Notes: a model not told the origin generated them from the letters alone. A DNA stretch of 64,000 nt from Helicobacter cetorum (GCF_900198405.1 NZ_FZMR01000019.1:85792-149791), one strand, 5' to 3'; shown: positions 8,601 through 20,784, counted from the stretch's first letter. Translations and numbers: made by a program.

Positions 8601-9126
8601 TAATGTTTTTTAAAAGACTAGATGAATAAGAGAGCGTTAATAACTCATTTCTGGGGAGCAACAGATTAGTACAATACTATAAGATTCCTTTTAACACAAT
8701 TTTATAAAGTTTTTTATTCCAATCTCAAAAAGCTTTAATATCTATAAAATGATTTTAAATGTAATTCATAGATAAACTATTTACTATCCATTTTTAAAAC
8801 CAAAAAATAGCTTTACAAAAAGGTATTTTAATGCCTAACTATGTTTTTAAAGCGATAAAAGATATTTTGTGATATTATATTTATAATGTTTTTAATAAGA
8901 TTTTTCTATTGTTACATATTGGGTCGTAAGGTGCTTGATAAATTATTTTAGTTCTATCCTTTTTTTGATAGCTATGTTTTTCTAATTTATAATACATTGT
9001 TCGATGGCAAAATTTGGGGCAAACCCACACACCTATCAAATTGCAATCTATTAGGTATTCTATAAAAATTAAGCCATCTAGTAGTATCATTGTCATTAAG
9101 GAAAGAAGTTAAAAAATAAAGGCAAT
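8601..9126. other. AT-rich intergenic region between outer membrane pseudogene and island 1
   Basis: No convincing gene. A minus-strand open frame at 8881-9096 (71 codons) has no recognisable domain and no good ribosome binding site. A TATAAT box at 8882-8887 could drive the ATPase gene at 9127, though 240 bp away. The stretch marks the junction between the H. pylori-like block on the left and the accessory genes. Confidence 0.45.
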
Positions 9127-10212
9127 ATGATGATAAAAAGTGTGCGAATTAAAAATTATAAAAATTTTAAAGATTTTGACATTAAAGATTTTGCACTTAT
9201 TAATTTCTTTACCGGAAAAAATGATGTGGGTAAGACCAATATCTTAGAAGCACTTTACATCAATACAGGTATTTGTTATCCAAGCACTAATGAAAGCAGT
9301 CTTCCTATAGAGCATGCTATCCATACTAATCACTTTAGACAAATGAAATCAACTATAAATAATCTCAAGTCAATGTTCTATCATCAAAATTTTTTAGAAC
9401 CTATTAGCATTATTACAGAATTTGATGACAAAATAATCCCTTTAACAATTGAATATAAGTTTTCAAAAAATTACAACAAAGAAATCAGTTTAGATAATGA
9501 AATCAAAAATAACAATAAAGAAGAATTGCATTTTATATGCGATAAAACTTGTGAACCTATGGTTTTATCTTATAAGAACGATGTAAAAAATTTACAAATA
9601 ATTTGTCCTAGTTTAAACAATTTGCAAAAATTTTATAAAGAACATGCTATTTTTGTCCCCATAGAATTAATAAATATTAAGCCCACTAATATCTTACAAT
9701 CTATTCGTAAAAATAATCAAGAAAAAGAATTGATTGAAATTTTACAGCTATTTAATTCTGATATCATAGATGCTGAAGTCATCTCTAGTGATGAAACCAT
9801 AGAGGGTGTTGCTATTAAAATTAAAGATGAGAAAAAAGAGACTAAAAGTTCTAAAAGGTTTTTAAATTTATTTGGATGGGGTTTTGTTAAGTTTTTTGTG
9901 ATTGCAAGCATTCTTGTTAGCAAAAAAACTAAATATCTTTTTATAGATGAAATAGAAAACGGTTTACATTATAGCAAAATGCAAGAATTTTTAAAAGCTC
10001 TTTTTAAATTAGCCAAAAACTCTCACATTCAAATCTTTGCAACCACACATAACAAAGAATTTCTAACAAATGCTATGCAACCCTTGCTTATGGATTTTAA
10101 AGATATAGCATTATTTAATCTTTATAAAGAAGATAATCATTATAATTTTATTAGATACAGCCATTCTATGTTAAATAAGGCACTTTTTAGAGGCATGGAG
10201 ACCAGAGATTGA
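9127..10212 (+). CDS. OLD-like AAA ATPase (AAA_15/AAA_21 type)
   Basis: A 361-residue ATPase of the OLD/RecF/SMC-like group. It opens with IKSVRIKNYKNFKDF, the usual first strand of these enzymes. Walker A is GKNDVGKTN at residues 30-38, Walker B is FIDEIENGLH from about 272, and the H-loop is FATTHNKE with the histidine at about 308. The middle segment is diverged and lysine-rich. The stop overlaps the start of the next gene by 4 bp, and that gene encodes a TOPRIM-like protein. ATPase plus TOPRIM is the architecture of OLD nucleases, here divided over two genes as in the PARIS (AriA/AriB) anti-phage system. Defence is inferred; no phage or plasmid gene lies beside it. Confidence 0.8.
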   Translation: MMIKSVRIKNYKNFKDFDIKDFALINFFTGKNDVGKTNILEALYINTGICYPSTNESSLPIEHAIHTNHFRQMKSTINNLKSMFYHQNFLEPISIITEFDDKIIPLTIEYKFSKNYNKEISLDNEIKNNNKEELHFICDKTCEPMVLSYKNDVKNLQIICPSLNNLQKFYKEHAIFVPIELINIKPTNILQSIRKNNQEKELIEILQLFNSDIIDAEVISSDETIEGVAIKIKDEKKETKSSKRFLNLFGWGFVKFFVIASILVSKKTKYLFIDEIENGLHYSKMQEFLKALFKLAKNSHIQIFATTHNKEFLTNAMQPLLMDFKDIALFNLYKEDNHYNFIRYSHSMLNKALFRGMETRD

Positions 10213-10901
10213 TGAAAAAAATTATTTATGTTGAAGGTGAGAGCGATAAGATATTTTTAATGCTTTTAAATAAGATTAAAAATTTAGATATTCAAGAAGA
10301 AAATATTATAAATTGTAATAGTAAAGACAATCTATATGAAGAATCAGAAAGCATTAAGGAATATATAAGAAACTACAATATTTACATTATTTTTGATTCA
10401 GATGGCAAAAATAGAGAGGATAAAATTAAAGAAATTAAAAAACAACTTCAAAGATTAGGAGAACAAAAACACCGCCTCACAGATAAAGAATTTGAAAAAA
10501 TTAATATTTATTTGTTGCCAGAAAATGATGACAATAAACATAACAAAAAGTATTATGAATTAGAGCATTTGCTCCTAGAAATAATGCAAGACAAAAATTT
10601 CTATCAACATTATAGAGATTTTTTTACTCAAATCACACAATACAAAATACAACAAAATAACCCTATGAAAAAGGAACAAAAAAAGTTCAATAAATGTTGG
10701 CTATGTCCTTATATCACACTTTCTATTTGTCTAGAAAAAGCAATCACCCCTTGTCATATGGCAGACATTAATGAAACAGACACTATCCACAAAATATTAG
10801 GCAACACAAACAATTTAGAAACCATCAAAAATCTTTTTAACTTTGATTCACCAAAAATTAAAAATTTAATTGATTTTCTAACAATATCTAACAATACCTA
10901 G
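10209..10901 (+). CDS. TOPRIM-like protein partner of the OLD-like ATPase
   Basis: A 230-residue protein whose first 125 residues look like a TOPRIM fold of the DUF3226/DUF4435 sort. YVEGESDKIFL gives the acidic residue of the first strand (E9), IYIIFDSDGKN gives the DxD pair (D63, D65), and LLPENDD with YELEHLLLE resembles the later conserved element of DUF3226. The C-terminal part has CWLCP and further cysteines (about 165-185) that could bind metal. It overlaps the ATPase gene by ATGA, so translational coupling is expected. In known split systems the TOPRIM protein is the nuclease effector released when the ATPase senses a phage trigger. That role is inference here. Confidence 0.7.
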   Translation: MMKKIIYVEGESDKIFLMLLNKIKNLDIQEENIINCNSKDNLYEESESIKEYIRNYNIYIIFDSDGKNREDKIKEIKKQLQRLGEQKHRLTDKEFEKINIYLLPENDDNKHNKKYYELEHLLLEIMQDKNFYQHYRDFFTQITQYKIQQNNPMKKEQKKFNKCWLCPYITLSICLEKAITPCHMADINETDTIHKILGNTNNLETIKNLFNFDSPKIKNLIDFLTISNNT

Positions 10902-10930
10902 TTAAAATTACTTAGTTTAGAAATTTTAAC
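10901..10930. terminator. Possible AT-rich bidirectional terminator
   Basis: GTTAAAATT and AATTTTAAC form a 9-bp stem with a 12-base loop between the convergent TOPRIM-like and ParA-like genes. The stem is AT-rich, so the call is weak. Confidence 0.4.
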
Positions 10931-10944
10931 CAAACAATCAAACC

Positions 10945-12114
10945 CTACTCATTTAAATTGCAAGGATTGTTCACAAAACCAAATCCATCACTTCTTGATA
11001 GTTCCTGAACTCTCCCTATAAGTTCTTTGGCAAAAGCATGGTATTTGCCTTGAAGTTCTTCATATTTTGCTTTATTACCCCCACGAACAGTATTGACATC
11101 TTCAGCTTCCAAGTGAGAACAAGAAGGGATTTTCCACATAGGAACTTGATATTTTTGTGATAGACTAGGAAAGGTGTTATGTGAATACATAATTGTATTG
11201 TCACCCATATCACCTATTGATTTTTCAATTACCTCTTTATTAAATTTTTTATTAGCATCCTTAATGTATTGCTTAATAAACTTAGGGATTTTATCTACAT
11301 AATAAGAGTGAGCTTGAGCTAATTTTGGCTTATTAGGCTTGCTTTTATTATCATATTTTTTGGCATTATAAATTGTATAGCCTAAAAATTGCACGAAATA
11401 TTTAGGAAACTTTTCAAGTCGTAACTGATTTTCACTTCTAAGCTTTTCAAATTCTTGTTGCCATAATTCAAGAGATCTGCCTATATTTTTAATACCATAA
11501 AGACTAAACATATCTGGCTGAGCCGGAATAAAAAATCCATCAACGGTTGAAATAATCACTTTATTTAAAATCCCTAAGCTAGGTGAAGTATCAACAATAA
11601 TATAGTGGTATCCATATTTTTTACTATACTCCTCGCAAATATTTCTAACTTCCATGATTATTTTTATAGACAAATAATTCCCTCCAGGCTTGAATGCAAA
11701 AGGCAGTTGTTCTGCAATAGTATCTTCATACTTATTAACAGATAAACGCCCCGGCAATAAATCTAAATTCTTACCAAGAGAGCAAGGCTTAGGTATCACA
11801 TCATATTCAAAAATACTCTTACCATTATCAAGGGGTCGTAGTAAAAAATGGATACTTCTATTTTTGCGGGCAATCTCTTTAAAACGCTCTTTTTCCTTAT
11901 CAGCTATTTCAAAACTCCTAATAAAATCCTCTTCCTCATCCCAAATTCCTTGGATTTTTTCCTCCGAAAGGCTACTGATTGTTAAATTACATTGTGGATC
12001 CAAATCTATAAGCAAAGTTTTGTGTCCCATTTCACTCAATGCATGAGCTAAATGAAAAGTTAAAGTGGTCTTACCAACCCCTCCCTTATTATTAAAAACA
12101 GATAAAACATACAT
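10945..12114 (-). CDS. ParA/Soj-type P-loop ATPase, unpartnered
   Basis: A 389-residue deviant-Walker ATPase. The N-terminus has [17 protein letters not shown] (residues 10-26), then [12 protein letters not shown], and the central [11 protein letters not shown] followed by [19 protein letters not shown], all classic for ParA/Soj. It is longer than usual (about 260 residues) because of inserts after the Walker A region and in the C-terminal half. No ParB, no centromere-like repeats and no replication protein lie nearby, so it is not an evident plasmid partition module. It converges on the OLD-like pair and forms island 1 with it. The 290 bp upstream (12115-12404) hold no gene that I can support. 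Role unknown: either plasmid-derived or part of a mobile defence locus. Confidence 0.8.
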   Translation of the reverse strand: MYVLSVFNNKGGVGKTTLTFHLAHALSEMGHKTLLIDLDPQCNLTISSLSEEKIQGIWDEEEDFIRSFEIADKEKERFKEIARKNRSIHFLLRPLDNGKSIFEYDVIPKPCSLGKNLDLLPGRLSVNKYEDTIAEQLPFAFKPGGNYLSIKIIMEVRNICEEYSKKYGYHYIIVDTSPSLGILNKVIISTVDGFFIPAQPDMFSLYGIKNIGRSLELWQQEFEKLRSENQLRLEKFPKYFVQFLGYTIYNAKKYDNKSKPNKPKLAQAHSYYVDKIPKFIKQYIKDANKKFNKEVIEKSIGDMGDNTIMYSHNTFPSLSQKYQVPMWKIPSCSHLEAEDVNTVRGGNKAKYEELQGKYHAFAKELIGRVQELSRSDGFGFVNNPCNLNE

Positions 12115-12404
12115 AATAAAATACCCCTTGTTTTAAAATAAAAACATTCGCAAATGGTAACAAAAATTCTTAAACCAAGTTTTTTATCTAAAAAATATAA
12201 ATCAAAAACTTTTTCCATTAAAAGACTAATATAAATAGTATTAAAATATTCTTTTATACCCTTAGACAACACTATTTGAGATTAAAAAATTAAAATAAGA
12301 CAGACTATTGGATTAGCTTAAATAAGGGATAAAAGAGTATTCTCTCATCAATCCCTACTCACACTCTAATAAAAACACTAGATTTTAAGCACACTTTGGC
12401 TCAA

Positions 12405-12770
12405 TTATTCCTTACTTTCTTTCGCATTAGCACTTGTTTTATTAGCATTGGTCTCATCAGTTTGCCCACTTGCTTGCTCGCTCTTGGCTTGCTTTTCAGC
12501 CATTTCAGCGTTTTCACAATCTCTCCTAAAAGACTTAGAAATGTAATTAATCCTTAGCGTAGAGTTAAAGGCCATTTGGCATTTCTTAAGTTTCTTAGCT
12601 CTAGCTTGCGGATCTTCAATATAATGATTCACCGAATGCACAAAACTAAACCAAAACCCCATAGGTGCGGTGCGCTGATCTGGCGTCCCCATGCAGTGGT
12701 CGCTACAATAATCGCTCTGTGCCATTAAACTTCCTACCATTACACAAGCTAAAAAAATGATTTTTTTCAT
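12405..12770 (-). CDS. Periplasmic protein of unknown function upstream of fabH in gastric Helicobacter
   Basis: A 121-residue protein with a clear signal peptide (MKKIIFLACVMVGSLMAQ, cleavage after about 18). The mature domain has four to five cysteines (SDYCSDHCMG, KKCQ, RRDCENAE), then an Ala/Lys/Glu-rich low-complexity tail from about residue 90. I recall a similar gene next to fabH in H. pylori but know no function. The even number of cysteines suggests a disulphide-stabilised periplasmic domain. It is the last gene of the minus-strand lipid-synthesis run. Confidence 0.7.
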   Translation of the reverse strand: MKKIIFLACVMVGSLMAQSDYCSDHCMGTPDQRTAPMGFWFSFVHSVNHYIEDPQARAKKLKKCQMAFNSTLRINYISKSFRRDCENAEMAEKQAKSEQASGQTDETNANKTSANAKESKE

Positions 12771-12846
12771 GTAAGTATTCCTTTATTTTTAGGATTAGTT
12801 ATTATAACTTTAAAAATGATTTATCTTACCAAAACCTTTCAAACTT

Positions 12847-13842
12847 CTATTCTCCCCCAAAATACACTAACGCTGAACCCCAAGTCAAGCCCCCACCAAA
12901 GGCATCTAAAAGCATTAAATCGCCCTTTTTCAAACGCCCTTCTTCATAGGCTTCGCACATAGCCATAGGAATACTGGCAGCTGAAGTGTTGCCATATTTA
13001 TGCACCGTTAAGACTACTTGCTCATCTTTAAAATCCAAATGCTCTCTTACAGCTTGTATAATTCTCAAATTCGCTTGGTGCGGTATAAACAAACGCACAT
13101 CTTCAGACCTTAAAGCATTTTTTTCTAAAATCATTTCCACATCTTTTAAAAGTGTTTTAACTGCTAACTTAAATACTTCATTCCCTTTCATGTGTAAAAA
13201 AGGCTCTAAAGGCTCTTGCTTAGGATTAAAAGGCGTGGATTTTAAAGTTCTAGGCGTATAGAGATAATCAGAAAAATTCCCATTGGCTGAAATCTGCACA
13301 TCTAAAATACTCTCTTTTACATGCTCTGTTCTACCTATTACACACGCCCCCGCTCCATCGCCAAATAAAATACAAGTTCCTCTATCTTCAAAATCTAAAA
13401 CGCTACTAGCTTTCTCAGCCCCAACAATCAGCACATTTTCATGCATTCCGCTTTCAACATAAGCCTTAGCCATAGACAGCAAATAAACAAAGCCCGTGCA
13501 AGCCGCTACAATATCAAAGGCGGGCTTATTTTCAATACCCAACTTAGCACTCAACACACAAGCGGTTGATGGCATAGCCAAAAAATCGGGGCTTAAGGTC
13601 GCTACAATAACTAAATCAATGTCTTGTGGGGTTAAATTCGCTCGCTCTATAGCTTGCTTGGCTGCTATAACGCCTAAATCACTACTTTTTTCTTCATCTT
13701 TTGCGAAACGACGCTCCTTAATACCGGTGCGTTTTTGTATCCATTCATCACTAGTATCTAAAAAGCTTTGAAACTCCGCATTCCCCACCTTTCTTTCTGG
13801 GGCATGCATAGCAATTGATTTAAGAGAGGCATAAAATTTCAT
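12847..13842 (-). CDS. fabH: 3-oxoacyl-[ACP] synthase III (KAS III)
   Basis: A 331-residue initiating condensing enzyme of type II fatty-acid synthesis; it joins acetyl-CoA to malonyl-ACP. The Cys-His-Asn triad is visible as [11 protein letters not shown] (Cys near 113), [10 protein letters not shown] (His) and [13 protein letters not shown] (Asn). The N-terminal [16 protein letters not shown] motif and closing [12 protein letters not shown] are canonical. It follows plsX by 27 bp, giving the widespread yceD-rpmF-plsX-fabH order that couples fatty-acid and phospholipid synthesis. Confidence 0.97.
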   Translation of the reverse strand: MKFYASLKSIAMHAPERKVGNAEFQSFLDTSDEWIQKRTGIKERRFAKDEEKSSDLGVIAAKQAIERANLTPQDIDLVIVATLSPDFLAMPSTACVLSAKLGIENKPAFDIVAACTGFVYLLSMAKAYVESGMHENVLIVGAEKASSVLDFEDRGTCILFGDGAGACVIGRTEHVKESILDVQISANGNFSDYLYTPRTLKSTPFNPKQEPLEPFLHMKGNEVFKLAVKTLLKDVEMILEKNALRSEDVRLFIPHQANLRIIQAVREHLDFKDEQVVLTVHKYGNTSAASIPMAMCEAYEEGRLKKGDLMLLDAFGGGLTWGSALVYFGGE

Positions 13843-13869
13843 TCAATCCCCTTAAAAATGGGTTTTTAG

Positions 13870-14883
13870 TCATTGGGCATCACATTGTGCGATAGAATTG
13901 CTTGATTTTAAGCGTTCAAACGCCTCAGCAATCCTCGCACAAACATTCCCCTCCAACGCCTTAATAGCTTGATAAATAGCACATTCAATCGCCCTAGCAT
14001 TGCTCTTACCATGGCTAATAATTACGCTTTTATTAACCCCTAGAAGTGGTGCACCACCATACTCAGCATAATCTGTTTTTTGCTTGAGAGTAACAAAAGC
14101 ATTTTTTAACAATCCTGCCCCTACTTTAGCTTTAAAGGAGTTCTTAATCTCTTCTTTAAAAATAGAGCCAATCGCACTAGCGACTCCTTCAGTAGTCTTT
14201 AATACCACATTACCCATAAAGCCATCACACACAACGACATCTACAAGCCCTTTGAAAATATCACTCCCCTCCACATTGCCATAAAAAAAGTCATAGGCTT
14301 TAAGCACTTTATGGGTCTCTTTAACAAGCATATTACCCTTAATATCTTCTTCGCCATTGCTTAAAAGTCCCACTTTAGGATTATCATATTTCAAAACACT
14401 TTTGACATACTCATACCCCATAAGAGCAAAATCTATCAAATATTCAGGCTTGCAATCAGTGTTAGCCCCTGCATCTAATAGCACGCTAGGACGCTTGCCA
14501 ACACTTGGCATTAAAGTGCAGATTGCAGGTCTCTCAACCCCCTTGATACGCCCTAAGCGTAAAGTGGCTAAACCCATAGTCGCCCCACTATGCCCTGCTG
14601 AAATCAAGGCATCAGCCCCATTTTTCAAAATATCCATAGCTAAGTAGATAGAGGACTCCTTGCGTTTAATCGCCTCAGTGGCTGCCTCTTCCATTTTGAT
14701 ATAATCCTCTGTATGAATCATATCAACTTTGCTCGCTAATTTTTTAGAGATGAAAGGAGTCGCCTTATTCTTATCCCCTACCAAGACCACTTCAAAGTTC
14801 TTATTTTCTAGGGCTCTTGAAACCCCCTCAATAACAGGCAGAACTCCATGGTCAGCCCCCATTAAGTCTATTACGATTTTCAT
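13870..14883 (-). CDS. plsX: Phosphate acyltransferase PlsX
   Basis: A 337-residue enzyme making acyl-phosphate from acyl-ACP, the donor for PlsY in phosphatidic acid synthesis. Family features seen are [13 protein letters not shown] at the N-terminus, [34 protein letters not shown], and [17 protein letters not shown] near residue 225. The length is normal. It sits between rpmF and fabH in the conserved order; cytosolic, peripheral to the membrane. Confidence 0.96.
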   Translation of the reverse strand: MKIVIDLMGADHGVLPVIEGVSRALENKNFEVVLVGDKNKATPFISKKLASKVDMIHTEDYIKMEEAATEAIKRKESSIYLAMDILKNGADALISAGHSGATMGLATLRLGRIKGVERPAICTLMPSVGKRPSVLLDAGANTDCKPEYLIDFALMGYEYVKSVLKYDNPKVGLLSNGEEDIKGNMLVKETHKVLKAYDFFYGNVEGSDIFKGLVDVVVCDGFMGNVVLKTTEGVASAIGSIFKEEIKNSFKAKVGAGLLKNAFVTLKQKTDYAEYGGAPLLGVNKSVIISHGKSNARAIECAIYQAIKALEGNVCARIAEAFERLKSSNSIAQCDAQ

Positions 14884-14957
14884 TGTGCATCCTTAAAAGG
14901 CTTATTAGAACCTCTCAAAATTTTCCTTATCAAAACCCTTTTATAAAAAGGAATTGA

Positions 14958-15104
14958 TTAATATTCTTTAGTAAATTTATTTACATGATGAGGAAGTTTC
15001 CAAGTGCCATCTTTTGCTTTTATAGGTTTAGCCAACTTAACGGTATAGTGCGTGCGTCTCTTTGCCGCTCTTGTTTTACTCACTCTTCTATCAGGTACTG
15101 CCAT
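14958..15104 (-). CDS. rpmF: 50S ribosomal protein L32
   Basis: A 48-residue basic protein read on the minus strand, beginning [20 protein letters not shown] and ending KFTKEY. The MAVP(x)RR/KVSK-(x)-RxxKRR start is diagnostic of L32. There are no zinc-binding cysteines, so this is the C-minus type. AAGGAGATTTT precedes the ATG. It lies between yceD and plsX, the usual place. Confidence 0.95.
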   Translation of the reverse strand: MAVPDRRVSKTRAAKRRTHYTVKLAKPIKAKDGTWKLPHHVNKFTKEY

Positions 15105-15121
15105 AAAATCTCCTTAAATAT

Positions 15122-15478
15122 TCAATCTATATAGTGGTAGTCTAATTTAATGGACTCCACTTCAGAGCGTAAAATCTCGCTCAAATCAATAAAACCATTG
15201 AAAGATTCAATAATATCTAAATTATCAAAAACTAAACTTTGGCTTTGCATATCCCACAACCCGTCTGAGATATGCAAAACTAAAGGTTCATTAATATTCT
15301 TTTTAAACTCTTTGCCACTCATATTGCAAGTAAGCATAAGCTCGCCTTTAAGTTGAGCTTTTAAGCAAAATAATTTTGCACCTACTCGCACAACCTCGCC
15401 TTCTAAAACCACTCCCTCATGCTCTAAAGAAAACTTTTTAGGTGCATTAGAAAGGATTTTACGCATTTCAAGTTGCAT
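15122..15478 (-). CDS. YceD/DUF177-family protein
   Basis: A 118-residue protein of the DUF177 family, usually encoded just before rpmF and implicated in 23S rRNA accumulation or ribosome assembly. The sequence has the expected middle region with a single cysteine (MLTCNMSGKEF; longer members have two CxxC-like cysteine pairs) and an acidic C-terminus (DLSEILRSEVESIKLD, matching the typical DL-x(3)-xE-x(3)L). It is shorter than enterobacterial YceD. The call rests on gene order and this C-terminal motif. Confidence 0.75.
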   Translation of the reverse strand: MQLEMRKILSNAPKKFSLEHEGVVLEGEVVRVGAKLFCLKAQLKGELMLTCNMSGKEFKKNINEPLVLHISDGLWDMQSQSLVFDNLDIIESFNGFIDLSEILRSEVESIKLDYHYID

Positions 15479-15510
15479 AAGGCTTGCCCTCTTAAAAATA
15501 CCCTTAAATC

Positions 15511-15921
15511 TTAAAGCTCTCTAGAGGCAAAAAAGAAAGCGATTTCATTCTTTGCGTTTTCTAAACTATCGCTTCCATGCACCGCATTAGCATCGATACT
15601 TTCAGCAAAATCGGCTCTTATAGTGCCTTTTTGGGCCATTTTAGGGTCGGTCGCTCCCATAAGCTCTCTGTTTTTAGCTACTGCATTTTCGCCTTCTAAG
15701 ACCATAACCACTACAGGACCGCTTGTCATAAATCCTACTAGTTCCATGTAAAAAGGTCTGTCTTTATGCACCACATAAAAAGCCTTAGCGTCCTGCTCGC
15801 TTAAATGCAAGCGTTTCATCGCAACCACTTCCAAGCCATTGCTCTCAAAACGCTCAATAATTTTTCCTACAACCCTTTTTTTTACCGCATCAGGCTTAAT
15901 AATAGACAATGTTCTTTGCAA
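15511..15921 (-). CDS. ndk: Nucleoside diphosphate kinase
   Basis: A 136-residue NDP kinase that balances nucleotide pools by transferring the gamma phosphate between nucleotides. [13 protein letters not shown] opens the protein, and the active-site histidine is in [12 protein letters not shown] near residue 116-120. Length and the C-terminal IAFFF follow the short bacterial form. It is followed by yceD at 32 bp and preceded by metK at 68 bp on the same strand. Confidence 0.97.
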   Translation of the reverse strand: MQRTLSIIKPDAVKKRVVGKIIERFESNGLEVVAMKRLHLSEQDAKAFYVVHKDRPFYMELVGFMTSGPVVVMVLEGENAVAKNRELMGATDPKMAQKGTIRADFAESIDANAVHGSDSLENAKNEIAFFFASREL

Positions 15922-15989
15922 AGATAACTCCTTGTGTGAATTTTTGATTATACAAAAATTTTTCTAAAATATTACCCTTAAAGCACTTT

Positions 15990-17147
15990 TTAATGCTTAA
16001 AAAACGCTTTAATCTCTTCAGCTTTATCAGTCTTTTCCCAAGTAAACTCATCTAATTCACGCCCAAAATGTCCGTAGGCTGAAGTGAGTGAATAAATAGG
16101 TCTTAGTAAATCCAAGCTTCCAATAATGCCTTTTGGTGTGAGTTTGAAAATAGATTTCACGCATTTTTCTAACTCTACACTTGAATACTTGCTCGTATTA
16201 TGCGTATTCACATAAATAGATACCGGCTCCACAACACCAATCGCATAGGCAAGCTGCACGGTCGCTTTATCACAAACCCCACTAGCCACTAGGTTTTTAG
16301 CCACATATCTAGCCGCATAAGCCGCACTTCTATCCACTTTGCTAGGGTCTTTCCCGCTGAATGCTCCACCACCATGCGCACAACTCCCCCCATAAGTATC
16401 TACAATGATTTTTCTGCCCGTTAAACCCGCATCACCTTGTGGCCCACCGATAACAAATTTTCCTGTAGGGTTTACAAAAAACTTAATATTATCATGCAAA
16501 TATTCTTTGGGCAAAACCTTATAAACAATCTCTTCAATCACCGCTTCTTTCAAGTGCTTTTGTGAAACTTCTGGGGAATGCTGAGTAGAAATGACAATCG
16601 TATCAATATTTACAGGCTTGTTATTTTCATAACGCACGCTCACTTGAGACTTGCCATCAGGCCTTAAAAAAGGTAAGCTATTATCTTTTCTCTTTTGAGC
16701 TAGGGCAAAAGTGAGTTGATGGGCTAAATGAATGGGTAAGGGCATAAGCGTAGGAGTTTCTTTGCATGCATAACCAAACATAAGCCCTTGGTCTCCTGCT
16801 CCAATCTCGCCATCTTCTCTATCCACGCCTTGATTAATATCAGGGCTTTGCTCGCCAATGCCATTTAAAACCGCCGCACTTCTATAATCAAAGCCATAAA
16901 GAGCGTCTGTATAACCAATCTTTTTAACTACTTCTCTAGCAATCTCTTGCATAGGGGCATAAACAGAAGTTTTTAATTCGCCTGTTATGACACAAAACCC
17001 ATTAGAAACTAGAGTTTCACATGCGACTTTTGCTTGTTTGTCTCGTGCGATAATATAATCTAAAACGGCATCACTGATTTGGTCAGCCATTTTATCAGGG
17101 TGTCCTTCAGTAACTGATTCTGAAGTGAAAAGAAAACTATCTTTCAT
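15990..17147 (-). CDS. metK: S-adenosylmethionine synthetase
   Basis: A 385-residue enzyme making AdoMet from methionine and ATP. Its motifs are [20 protein letters not shown] at residues 10-29, [12 protein letters not shown] (signature 1) and [19 protein letters not shown] (signature 2). The length is normal and all three domains are present. It lies between lpxD and ndk on the minus strand; AAGGATAATAG precedes the start. Confidence 0.97.
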   Translation of the reverse strand: MKDSFLFTSESVTEGHPDKMADQISDAVLDYIIARDKQAKVACETLVSNGFCVITGELKTSVYAPMQEIAREVVKKIGYTDALYGFDYRSAAVLNGIGEQSPDINQGVDREDGEIGAGDQGLMFGYACKETPTLMPLPIHLAHQLTFALAQKRKDNSLPFLRPDGKSQVSVRYENNKPVNIDTIVISTQHSPEVSQKHLKEAVIEEIVYKVLPKEYLHDNIKFFVNPTGKFVIGGPQGDAGLTGRKIIVDTYGGSCAHGGGAFSGKDPSKVDRSAAYAARYVAKNLVASGVCDKATVQLAYAIGVVEPVSIYVNTHNTSKYSSVELEKCVKSIFKLTPKGIIGSLDLLRPIYSLTSAYGHFGRELDEFTWEKTDKAEEIKAFFKH

Positions 17148-17215
17148 TCTATTATCCTTATTTAAAATAGTAAGTTTGTCATTAGAAATAGCCTTATTAT
17201 AGCTTATTTCATTCT

Positions 17216-18229
17216 TTAAGACTTAAAAAACCCTTTAGCTTTTTGTAACAAACTTGATTTTTGCTGTTTTCTAAAATTTGTGCGTAAATGGGCTAAGAAA
17301 TGATGCCACTCATGAATTTCCATAGCAGGAATGGCTCCAGCAAAATTCGTATTAGGGGGCAAGTCTTTACCTACCGCACTTTTACCCCCAATTTGCGTAA
17401 ATTCACCTACATGCAAATGCCCCCCAATGCCTACTTGCCCGCCAAAGACTACATTACGCCCTGTGGTTGTAGAGCCACTCAAACCTACTTGAGAGACCAC
17501 AATGCTGTGTTCGCCTAAGACACAATTATGTCCGATTTGCACCAAGTTATCAATTTTAACGCCTTCTTTAATTAAGGTCTCTCCAAAAACCGCTCTATCA
17601 ATGGCGGTGTTTGCTCCAATTTCTACATTTTTTGCAATTCTTACAATGCCTACATGCTCAATCTTTATATGCTCTCCAAGGGCTGTGTGAGCGTAACCAA
17701 AGCCATCGCCCCCAATCACACTGCCTGCATGAATGATGACATTATCTTCTAAAATCGTGTTTTGATACAAAGTTACATGCGGATACAAAATACAATTTTT
17801 GCCTATTTTTACCCCATCAGCAATCACCACATTAGGATAAATCAAAGAATTTTCGCCAATTTCTACATTCTCTCCGATAGTAACTTGTGGCATGATAGTA
17901 ACTTTTTCAAAATGCTTAGGCCCACTCATCTTTTCTGGGTTTTTGAAAAAAGGGATTTTAAAAGCATGCGAGACTTTAGCAAAGGCTAAATGGGGGTTAT
18001 CTACAATTAAAGCTTGTATGTGTTTGGGGACTTTAGAAGACTCTTTTTTGCGGATAAACACTGCCCCAGCTTTTGAATCCTTTAAAAGCTTGAGATAGCG
18101 TGCTTGGTCAATGTAGCTAATATCATTAGGCGTAGCCTTGTCTAACTCAGCTAGGGCATTGACTTCAAAATCGTTTGAAAATTCTGTTTCAATAGAATAG
18201 GTGCTTAATAATTCGCTTAGTTTCATCAA
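17216..18229 (-). CDS. lpxD: UDP-3-O-acylglucosamine N-acyltransferase
   Basis: A 337-residue lipid A biosynthesis enzyme that adds the N-linked 3-hydroxyacyl chain. The N-terminal uridine-binding domain is followed from about residue 105 by a left-handed beta helix of hexapeptide repeats ([20 protein letters not shown] and so on). The catalytic histidine lies in the [16 protein letters not shown] region, and a C-terminal helical part ([12 protein letters not shown]) closes the protein. fabI starts 11 bp upstream of it on the same strand, so lipid A and fatty-acid genes are probably cotranscribed. Confidence 0.96.
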   Translation of the reverse strand: MMKLSELLSTYSIETEFSNDFEVNALAELDKATPNDISYIDQARYLKLLKDSKAGAVFIRKKESSKVPKHIQALIVDNPHLAFAKVSHAFKIPFFKNPEKMSGPKHFEKVTIMPQVTIGENVEIGENSLIYPNVVIADGVKIGKNCILYPHVTLYQNTILEDNVIIHAGSVIGGDGFGYAHTALGEHIKIEHVGIVRIAKNVEIGANTAIDRAVFGETLIKEGVKIDNLVQIGHNCVLGEHSIVVSQVGLSGSTTTGRNVVFGGQVGIGGHLHVGEFTQIGGKSAVGKDLPPNTNFAGAIPAMEIHEWHHFLAHLRTNFRKQQKSSLLQKAKGFFKS

Positions 18230-18239
18230 AATGTCCTTA

Positions 18240-19779
<1,540 letters not shown>

Positions 19780-20007
19780 TCTAAAATCCTTGAAATAGTA
19801 TTTTTCTAAAAACTATCAATCATTATAGCGAATGCGCTTTAAAAATTGTAATTTTTAGACAATTAACTTTAATTTATTCAATTTTTTCTTACTATTAAAG
19901 TTTTGTTGTGAGAAAAGTTACCAAGAATGTAGTAACATGAAAATAGCGTGTTTATTTTAAACGCTTGCAAAGGGTTTTAAAAAATTGAGTTCTTAGGAGA
20001 ATATCGT

Positions 20008-20775
20008 ATGCAGCCAGAGGAAGTTATTGAGGGTTACTATAATGTTACGCAAGAGCGTAAAAAAAGTGGCATCTATGCCAAATTAGATTTCTTACAAAGT
20101 GCAACGGGATTGATTTTAGCACTCTTTATGATAGTGCATATGTTCTTGGTTTCTAGCATTTTGATTAGCGATGAGGCTATGTATAAGGTAGCGAAGTTTT
20201 TTGAAGGAAGCTTGTTTTTAAAAGCGGGAGAACCAGCGATTGTAAGCGTGGTTGCAGCAGGGATTATTCTTATTCTTGTTGTGCATGCTTTTTTAGCGGT
20301 GCGTAAGTTTCCTATCAATTATAGGCAATACAAAGTGTTTAAAACACATAAGCATTTAATGAAACATGGCGATACAAGCTTGTGGTTTACTCAAGTGGCT
20401 ACAGGGTTTTTTATGTTTTTCTTAGCAAGCGTGCATTTGTTTGTCATGCTTACTGAGCCTTCTACGATTGGACCGCATGGCTCAAGCTATCGTTTTGTAA
20501 CACAGAATTTTTGGCTTTTGTATATTTTCTTACTCTTTGCTGTGGAGTTACATGGCTCTATTGGATTGTATCGCCTAGCGATTAAATGGGGGTGGTTTAA
20601 AAATGTAAGCATTCAAGGCTTAAGAGGGATTAAATGGGCTATGAGCGTGTTCTTTATTGTTTTAGGGCTTTGCACCTATGGAGCCTACATCAAAAAAGGT
20701 TTAGAAAACCAGCATAATGGTATCCAAACCATGCAACAAGCCCAAGAGGCTGATGAGAAATTCCACAAAGAATAA
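20008..20775 (+). CDS. frdC: Fumarate reductase cytochrome b subunit
   Basis: A 255-residue dihaem membrane anchor of menaquinol:fumarate reductase, as in Wolinella and H. pylori. Five membrane segments are visible, and haem-ligand histidines lie within them (MIVHMFLVSS, LVVHAFLA, ASVHLFVM, AVELHGSIGLYR). TAGGAGAATATCGT precedes the ATG. It leads the frdCAB operon, with 9 bp to frdA. The enzyme supports fumarate respiration at the inner membrane, the active site facing the cytoplasm. Confidence 0.97.
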   Translation: MQPEEVIEGYYNVTQERKKSGIYAKLDFLQSATGLILALFMIVHMFLVSSILISDEAMYKVAKFFEGSLFLKAGEPAIVSVVAAGIILILVVHAFLAVRKFPINYRQYKVFKTHKHLMKHGDTSLWFTQVATGFFMFFLASVHLFVMLTEPSTIGPHGSSYRFVTQNFWLLYIFLLFAVELHGSIGLYRLAIKWGWFKNVSIQGLRGIKWAMSVFFIVLGLCTYGAYIKKGLENQHNGIQTMQQAQEADEKFHKE

Positions 20776-20784
20776 GGGTAGAAA

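Noticed and set aside
8881..9096. Minus-strand 71-codon frame
   Set aside because: No ribosome binding site, no domain, composition like surrounding AT-rich non-coding DNA.
10945..12114. Plasmid partition locus
   Set aside because: No ParB, iterons or replication protein nearby.
12060..12272. Minus-strand 70-codon frame before the ParA gene
   Set aside because: It runs into the ParA coding region in another frame and has no start signal; it looks like chance open sequence in AT-rich DNA.
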